DNA of 64,000 nucleotides from Holtermannia corniformis (Eukaryota > Basidiomycota > Tremellomycetes > Holtermanniales): NCBI GenBank assembly GCA_001599935.1, contig BCIJ01000007.1, positions 444,168 through 508,167 of the forward strand, read 5' to 3'. The translations under genes and the position numbers were made by a program. The notes under the pieces were generated by a model that made no database searches, was not told the origin of the DNA, and saw only the letters and a list, made by a program, of their open reading frames with translations. Each line of letters opens with the position of its first letter. The stretch's first letter is position 1. Below are positions 57,401 through 64,000 of the stretch, in pieces.

Positions 57401-57888
57401 GCGAGTGAGCTACAAAGGGGGCTGTCAAGATCCACAGCCACGCACCGGGTCTTGTTGTTCGAGCTCTTGCATGAATGTCCTGACGAGCGACTAGAGCTAC
57501 GTCAGCCGGATAGGATATGGGTTGCCTGTACGGACATAGTAGCGCTCCCTCGACTGTCTCTTTGCCTCTCTCCATGCACGCTTCTCGGCCGGCAGCACCT
57601 CGAGCAGGAGCGAGTAAGCCATAGGCCTCAGATGCGGTGGGTGCGCTGGGATCCCTACGAGTGTGCATAAGCTCCCATCAGACCTGCCCACTGTACAGCT
57701 ACCAACCTCTCGAGCAGAGGTTCCGCAGGGCCGACATCTCTACGAAAGGTTCGAGGGCATGCCTCGAGCCATCAAGTAGCGTCTGGAAAGCATGCAGACT
57801 GGCGACGCGTAAATCACTGTTGCTGGAGTGCACCTTGTTGGTGATGCTATGGGACTCACCGAGCGCTCTCATCCTCCATCTCGAGCAT
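54462..57888 (-). CDS. TBC-domain Rab GTPase-activating protein
   Basis: Exons 57888-57860, 57816-57707, 57654-57536, 57490-57446, 57395-56325 and 56282-54462 give 1,064 aa. The TBC domain is split by a disordered insert: ALRNLCSRGIPAHPPHLRPM, AYSLLLEVLPAEKRAWREAK, YYSLVRTFMQELEQQD; then (residues about 310-560) ESILRILYVFVKAHPQWEYT, QGFADVLIPLYLVY, EVETFWAFAALM, LWAALRKRNLDPVTPFYSYR and LLPTWDFILSQP. The YTQGFADVLIPL block is the TBC glutamine-finger motif. It would stimulate GTP hydrolysis by a Rab in endosomal or autophagic traffic (TBC1D5-like order, tentative). The 42-nt intron 56283-56324 is in frame and stop-free, so an unspliced model would add 14 residues. The C-terminal 450 residues are Ser-rich and disordered. 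Confidence 0.82.
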
Positions 57889-58061
57889 GCTGCGTACCGT
57901 CTACGCGTCCCTCGCTCGCCTGCAATGTTCAACGTTGATGGTCGTCGTTGGGGATAGACGCCGACGAGAGCAGGACCCCTTACCTAAGAACCCCTGTGGA
58001 CCAGCACCAACTATTGTGCATTCTGGCGACCCGACATCTTGGCCCCAAGCGAGCAGCAGCC

Positions 58062-61000
58062 ATGCGTGCATCTCTCTGGCTGCTTGCACTCGCGGCTGCA
58101 GTGCCAGTAGCGCTCGCAGTGAAATCAGAAGACTTCAAGACATGCTCTCAGTCATCCTTCTGTCGACGGCTGCGCTCCATCGCGTCTCGACACGACGCGG
58201 CCAGCAGCTCTTGGACATCCCCATACACTCTGCAAGGAGCTCAACAGGCTACAGACGAGGCATCCTGGACGTTCCCGTTAAAGTCGTCCCTCTACCCCGA
58301 CGTCAACTTTGAGCTCCAGCTCGACATCCTTCAGCACGGTGATGGCATCGCCAGGCTCCGCGTCGATGAAGTGGACAGCAAGACTTCATGGAAGCGGTAC
58401 AACGAGACTGCAAAGTACGCTCTGCTTGATGCCGAGCCTGCTCTCGCCCCGCTCTCGTCTGTCAAGGTGCACCAACCGGGCGCTGGCATCACCGTCGTCA
58501 ACTACGGACCCAAGGCGTCTCAGCTCTCGCTCGAGATTGAGCACTCGCCGCTCAAGATCACCCAGCTGAAAACAGGTAAACCCTTGATCGTGCTCAATGA
58601 GCGTGGACTGTTCCATATGGAGCACTTTCGGACCAAGAACGCAGACGGTTCCGACCAAGTCAAGGTTGAAGCCGGCGAGAGCGAACAGGTCGTCTTCACA
58701 GCCAAGCACACCGCCGACCGGACTTGGTTCGAGGGCGAGCCGGACAGTGAACTGTGGGAGGAAAAGTTTAGAAAGTGGACCGACTCGAAGCCAAAGGGTA
58801 TGTATTCACCCTACAATACATTGGCTGACAGCGCAGGCCCCGAGGGTTACACGTTTGATGTGACGTTCCCTGGTGTCGAGCATATCTATGGCTTGCCAGA
58901 GCACGCCGCGCCACTCAGTCTGCCTGATACCGAGTGCGTGACCACGGTCGTGCTCAATCCTATACTGACACGCGCAGCGGCTCATACTTCAACGAGCCGT
59001 ACCGGCTGTTCAACGTCGACATCTTCGAGTACCTCGCGTCCTCACCGATGGCTCTGTACGGCGCCATCCCACTCCTGCATGCCCACTCGCAGTCTGGCAC
59101 CGTCGGTCTACTATCCCTCGTCGGCTCAGAGACCTGGGTCGATGTGCTGCACCGCCCACACGGCGTTCAAACCCACTGGGTCTCTGAATCAGGCATTGTC
59201 GACCTCTTGCTCCTGCCCGGCCCTGACCCTGCCTCGCTCTTCAAGCAGTTCACCGCGCTGACGGGGCCAACCCCACTCCCACCTCAATGGGCGACAGCGT
59301 ACCACCAGTGCCGCTGGAACTATGTTGACCAGGACGATGTGCTCGAGGTCCAGCGCCGCTTTGACGAGAGCGACATCCCGCTCGACGTAACATGGCTCGA
59401 CATCGAGTACGCCGAGGAACACCGCTACTTTGACTGGGACCACAAGTACTTTGCCGATCCCGTGGCCATGCAAGAGCAAGTCGGCGCCAAGGGCCGCAAG
59501 GTCAGTGTGACCTCTCATCGTGTACATCTGCTGACAAGGACAGATGGTCGCAATCGTCGACCCACACATCAAGCGCACCGACTCGTTCCGCGTCTTCAAA
59601 CAAGCCCAAGAGCTCGACGTGCTCGTCAAGAAACCAGACGGCAAGACCGACTTTGAAGGCTGGTGCTGGACCGGCTCTAGTGTCTGGGTCGACTTTTTCA
59701 ACCCCAAGTCGTGGGACTGGTGGCAAAACATGTTCCGCTTTGATGTCTGGAAGGTGTGTCTGGTGGTCCTGGCTTTTTGGATGCTGCTGAGAGCTTGAAG
59801 GAATCGTCCAAGTTCTTGTTCATCTGGAACGACATGAACGAGGTCGGTCTCGCGGAACGAGATGAGTACGCGCCGCTGACCCGAGCAGCCGTCTGTCTTT
59901 GACGGACCAGAGATCACGTTTGGCAAGGACACGATCCATGCCGGCGGGTGGGAGAATCGCGACGTGCACAACATCAACGGCATGCTCTTTGTACGTGGTC
60001 TAACAGTCCGCAGGGCACCCTAACCGAGATCACAGCACAACCAAACACAAGCTGGTCTCATTGCTCGCGAGACGCCCGCCAAGCGGCCTTTCGTGCTCTC
60101 GCGCAGCTTCTACACGGGTTCACACCGCTACGGTGCGATCTGGACGGGCGACAACTTGGGCACATGGGGTGAGTCAGCGCGGTCGTCTTCGGGAGCTACT
60201 GACGATCTGTATCAGACCACCTGGTTGGCGAGACGGCCATGCTGCTCTCCAACAACATTGGCGGCATGACTTTTGCCGGCGGTCCGTTCATGTGTTACCC
60301 CTGCACTTTCAGCGCTGACGTGCACAGCCGACGTCGGTGGCTTCTTTGGCGACCCCTCACCGGAGATGCTTGTGCGATGGTATCAAGCGGGCGCCTTTAT
60401 GCCCTTTTTCCGTGCCCATGCACACATTGACACCAAGCGCCGTGAACCGTACCTCTACGACGAGCCGATCCGGGGAATGCTCCGTGATGCCATCCGCGTG
60501 CGGTACCAGTTACTCCCTGTGTGGTACAATGCGTTCCGCGAGGCTAGTGTCTCGGGGACACCTACGATGCGGTGAGTCTGCGCGCGTCAGTCGATTGATC
60601 TCACGCTGCAGCCCGCAATACGTCGTGTTCCCCAAAGACAAGGGCGGCTTCGCGATCGAGGATCAGTACTATGTCGGAGGCTCGGGATTGCTTGTCAAGC
60701 CTGTGGTTCACCAGGGTGCAACCGAGACAGAAGTCTACCTTGCGGACAATCAGGTGCGTGTGCTGATCAGGACCAGTAGTGCAAGCTGACAGCGCAGCCA
60801 TACTACAACTACTTTACTCGTCACCTCTACCCTGGCACTAACAAACCGCGCACGGTCAAGCTCTCGACACCGCTCGAGACGTTCCCTGTGCTCCAGCAGG
60901 GCGGTTCAATCCTCCCGATCCGCGAGCGCGTGCGCCGAAGCTCCCCACTGATGTGGAAGGACCCATTCACGCTCGTGATCGCCGTCGGCAAGGACGGCTC

Positions 61001-61412
61001 GGCATCTGGCGAGTTATACCTCGACGACGCTGATTCATACTCGTACCAGGCCGGCGAGTTCATCTGGCGCGGCTTTGAGTTTGCGTCGGGCAAGAACAAG
61101 CTCGCGACGCTCAACAGTTTCGACATGGTCGCGAGGAAGCCAGACGAGTCGGGCTATACGTCGCCAGCGACATACGATGCGTCTGGGAACGCCTGGGCCG
61201 AGACGATTGCCGACGTGCGCGTGGGCAAGGTCGTCATCTTGGGTCTCAAGGACGCACCGGAGCGCGTCACGGTCAAGAACGGCGAGCCGGTCGAGTTCGA
61301 GTTTACGCGCGGGACCGATGCCGCCGGTCGTAGGGAAGGACGGGCGAGTGAGCTCATTCTCAAGAACCCGAATGTGCGGATCACTCGTGACTGGAGCATT
61401 GAGATCCGCTAG
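58062..61412 (+). CDS. ROT2: Glucosidase II alpha subunit (GH31)
   Basis: Exons 58062-58797, 58837-58933, 58978-59500, 59544-59753, 59801-59842, 59889-59990, 60036-60168, 60216-60281, 60328-60571, 60612-60753 and 60798-61412 give 969 aa. A signal peptide ([20 protein letters not shown]) and the [12 protein letters not shown] opening are typical of the ER enzyme. GH31 landmarks: [40 protein letters not shown], the nucleophile in [12 protein letters not shown] (Asp about 532), the acid/base region [29 protein letters not shown] and [17 protein letters not shown]. With the beta subunit it removes the two inner alpha-1,3 glucoses of N-glycans in the ER, feeding the calnexin cycle. Start chosen at the signal peptide; the frame is open further upstream. 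Confidence 0.96.
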
Positions 61413-61883
61413 AAGCACTGCGCGCCATGTAGATATGCCACGATCACCGCGAAGCACTGCGCGCCGGGCCGATTCCGGGATCGTTTGTAATGAGATTTGA
61501 CCGCAATAGGTTAGTGCGGTTGTAATCGATTAGGATGGTGGAGATCGGCCGACCACGGGTTTGGAAAAGTCGGCGTCAAGCAGGACGATACAAACGACAG
61601 TAGTGTTGGCTGTTCAAGACCATCTGGATCTTTTGGGACGGGGAGGAGAGCACGAAACACACACGAGACCGACTATCGCTGAAACGCAGCGTCAAAAGCT
61701 TGCTGGACGGTCGGCGCAAGATCCGGACTTGGCAGAGGCGAAACCCGGAGCTTGCTGAGCAACGCCCATTGCGACATCGCCGAGAGTCCAACCGAACGGC
61801 ACACCCTTTACGACCACATACAGACCGTTGCGCGCGGTTCTGATCATCTTGCTTGCTAGATCCTTAACTTGGAAACAAACAAC
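61413..61883. other. Intergenic region with a short direct repeat
   Basis: GAAGCACTGCGCGCC occurs at 61412-61426, overlapping the preceding stop, and at 61451-61465. Nothing else is seen. Confidence 0.6.
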
Positions 61884-63580
61884 ATGGTCATTGTTCGCTC
61901 ACCTTCGCCACCGCCACTTGCTGGCGCGAGCCACCCTCTGTTCTCCCTCCCGACCGGCCACTTTCTGTCCCTCCCTCCATCGTATCATTCCTCTGCTTCG
62001 CCTGATCCATCGACTCTCTCGCATGCCTCCGAGGGTCTTGCGCCAAACACTGCTTCGCTCGCCGCAGCCGACTTTGATGTCGACGTCCGGACTGGCTTCC
62101 TGCCGCCATCGGGCAATGTCGAGCGCTTGCCGGCAGAGTATCAAGTATGGGAGCAAGCGCTGCAAGCGGCGCGGACAGCGCACGGGATGGGTCCTGGCAA
62201 GGGATTGAAACTTGGAGGTGGTGTCGTCGAGGATGTTTGGCGTGCGGGCATCCAGTCTGTAAGTTGCTACTGCGCCGGATTTTCTCGTGCTGACAATCAA
62301 AGATGCCGACACTGCCAACACAAAACCTTGCGACGCTTCCTCTTCTACGCCGTGCACATCTCGTCTTGTCCTTCCTTGTCCACTTTTACGTTCACACGGC
62401 GCCATCCTCGTCACCCGTCAAGACTGTGGCCATGGCCAATGCGCAGACTGCACCTCTTGCCATCCCATCGTCCCTCTCGGTCCCTCTTCTCCACGTCTCC
62501 CGACTACTCGGCCTCCCTCCGATCCTCACCTACTCCGACACGGTGCTCTGGAACTCGCAGAGCTCGGCCGTGAACCCGACCAAATCCTTTTCCATGCCAT
62601 CGAACCCGCCCACCCGCATCCTCGAGTCCTTTACCAACACGCCGTCCGAAGACCACTTTTACCTCACTTCGGCATTGTGCGAGCTGTCTGGCGCCAAGTC
62701 GCTCACGATCATGCGCCAGTCGCTCGACGAGCTGTTCCTCGGTGACAAGACGGCCATCAGGCGTTTGACAATCTACCTCGCACAGCTGTCCAAGCAGATT
62801 GACGAGCTCGGCGACATCATCCTCGGCATGATGAACGGGTGTGAACCCGCCGTGTTCTATCATGCTATCCGGCCATGGTTCCGTGGTGGTGACGCCGACG
62901 GTCCGGGGTCGTATGGCTGGGCGTTTCTCGGCCTTGAAGATGAAGATCAAGGGATCATTGGGCGTGAAGCGGAGAACACGATGGAGCCGCCCAAGACGTA
63001 CTGGGACGAGCAGGCGGCCAAGTGGGTCGATGGTCGAAGGTTCTCTGGCCCGTCGGCTGGCCAGAGCTCGGTCATCCACGCTTTGGATGTCTTCCTCACG
63101 GTCGACCACAACCCCGTCGAGGAGACGACCACGACCAGTGCGGACGAGGCCAAGCCTTCCGAGGCAAAGACGGAAAAGACGTTTCTGCACCGCATGCTGT
63201 CGTACATGCCCTACCCTCACCGCTCCTTTCTCGAACACCTCTCATCCCACCCGACCCCTCTTCGGCCGTTTGTTCAGTTCCATGCCGAAGCGCACCCGGC
63301 TCTCGCCGCGGCGTACGACAAGGCCTTGGCGTCACTGAAGACGCTGCGCGAGAAGCACATGCGCATCGTCAGCCTGTATATCATCCAGCAGGCGCGCCGA
63401 CCGCCTTCAGAGGAGATCAAGCGGTTGATTGGCACTGCGGACGACCAGGCTGAAGACGAGGCTATGGAGCCGGAACCGACCGACGAGCTGCGTGGGACCG
63501 GTGGCACGCCGCTGTTCCGGTTCTTGAAGATGTGCCGGGATAACACTACGCGGGCAATGATCAACCCAACGCGGGTATAG
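61884..63580 (+). CDS. BNA2: Indoleamine 2,3-dioxygenase
   Basis: Exons 61884-62258 and 62303-63580 give 550 aa. Family blocks: LPAEYQVWEQALQAA, PLAIPSSLSVPLLHVSRLLG, LPPILTYSDTVLWN, DEDHFYLTSALCEL-like stretch, FSGPSAGQSSVIHALDVFLT, MPYPHRSFLEHLSS, the proximal heme His in REKHMRIVSLYI (about residue 477), and RGTGGTPLFRFLKMCRDNT. It opens the indole ring of tryptophan to N-formylkynurenine, the first step of the kynurenine route to NAD. At 550 aa it is longer than yeast Bna2 (about 450), through a Ser/Pro-rich N-terminus and an acidic loop (TTTTSADEAKPSEAKTEK). The intron is 44 nt, phase 0. Confidence 0.95.
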
Positions 63581-64000
63581 AGTATAGAGTCGTCGGATCG
63601 AGTCGAAGAGCATTGAACAGCAACAGCATTGTATAGAACGCATCACGGGGTTTGGGGTTCGGACGCATGCACACTCATTGCAAACGCGTTATGAAACATG
63701 CAGAGCACTCAAAGTGTCCATGTACAAACAAGCAAACAAGCAGGATCGAGATCCGTGCCGAGGGTCCGTCAAAGCCCAAGATGGAGAGTAATAGCTACAG
63801 GCGCTCGGTGTGCGCTTTTATGGCGAGTCTAAAGCAAGTAAGCTCAAGGTGAGCGCTCGGGGTGTCGGCGTCGGGCGAGGATACTGAGTCCTTGCTCTTT
63901 CAGCTGAGCGTGTCAGTCAGCAGTCACCGTCGGCGCGGGGTACATGCATGCAGTGCGAGGTCGCTCGCTGGCTCGTGGTCTTTCGGGATCTTGCCCGACG
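63581..64000. other. Right-end intergenic sequence, no feature seen
   Basis: It follows the dioxygenase stop; no supported frame reaches the window edge. Confidence 0.4.

Overview
The window is nuclear DNA of a compact, intron-rich fungus, almost certainly a basidiomycete. Nearly every gene is broken by very short GT-AG introns, mostly 36-50 nt, with GTGAGT/GTGCGT/GTACGT-type donors and a CTGAC-like branch site just before the CAG/TAG acceptor. Intergenic spaces are small and GC is moderately high. The gene complement (MOB2, CAP/Srv2, Chk2-type kinase, Neo1 flippase, UPF0662/DUF2408 protein, dysferlin-type peroxin) is fungal. The very short introns and compactness would suit a small-genome Pucciniomycotina such as a Mixia-like yeast, but that placement is inference. 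Gene models were built by hand by splicing exons so that frames, splice sites and family alignments agree; all phases listed close.

Layout. 1-2.1 kb: a tyrosine recombinase (possibly continuing left of the window) and an AT-rich mobile-element-like segment between two identical 84-bp direct repeats. 2.2-4.1 kb: mitochondrial ribosomal protein uS17m, interrupted by a 1.5-kb intron. 4.7 kb: an intron-containing tRNA-Cys on the minus strand. 5.7-7.4 kb: a PTC7-type PP2C phosphatase. 8.1-9.7 kb: small orphan ORFs, two of them paralogous. 9.7-12.8 kb (minus): MOB2 then adenylyl cyclase-associated protein. 13.5-16.6 kb: a ZW10/Dsl1-type tethering protein. 16.9-18.1 kb (minus): a degenerate copy of an unrecognised gene family; intact copies lie at 23.8-25.1 and 33.9-35.1 kb. 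18.4-19.6 kb: unknown Ser/Pro-rich protein. 19.7-23.6 kb (minus): Neo1-type P4-ATPase. 25.3-28.5 kb: DUF2408 protein with two ~0.64-kb introns. 28.7-31.4 kb: FHA-kinase of the Chk2/Rad53/Cds1 type. 31.7-33.3 kb (minus): Pex24/dysferlin-type membrane protein. 35.8-37.7 kb: 14-3-3. 38.0-38.8 kb: UPF0538 protein. 39.1-40.8 kb (minus): NTF2-like/membrane/LEA-repeat protein. 41.4-47.3 kb: 24-exon full-size ABCA transporter. 47.5-48.1 kb: unknown coiled protein. 48.7-50.5 kb: type I membrane protein. 50.8-53.0 kb: CRAL-TRIO/Sec14 protein with a hydrophobic tail. 53.0-57.9 kb (minus): a TBC Rab-GAP followed after 20 bp by a CDK-like kinase, possibly one fused gene. 58.1-61.4 kb: glucosidase II alpha subunit. 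61.9-63.6 kb: indoleamine 2,3-dioxygenase.

Most genes are housekeeping genes with no functional clustering. Several bear on membrane traffic (ZW10, Neo1, TBC protein, Sec14-like, ABCA, glucosidase II) and several on kinase signalling (MOB2, Chk2, 14-3-3, CDK-like), but I see no operon-like or metabolic cluster. The most novel material is the three-copy gene family (one copy frameshifted, start-less and bracketed by 47-bp direct repeats), the recombinase-adjacent repeat element, the paralogous orphan ORFs near 8-9 kb, the possible TBC-kinase fusion, and a few abnormally long introns in a genome of tiny ones.
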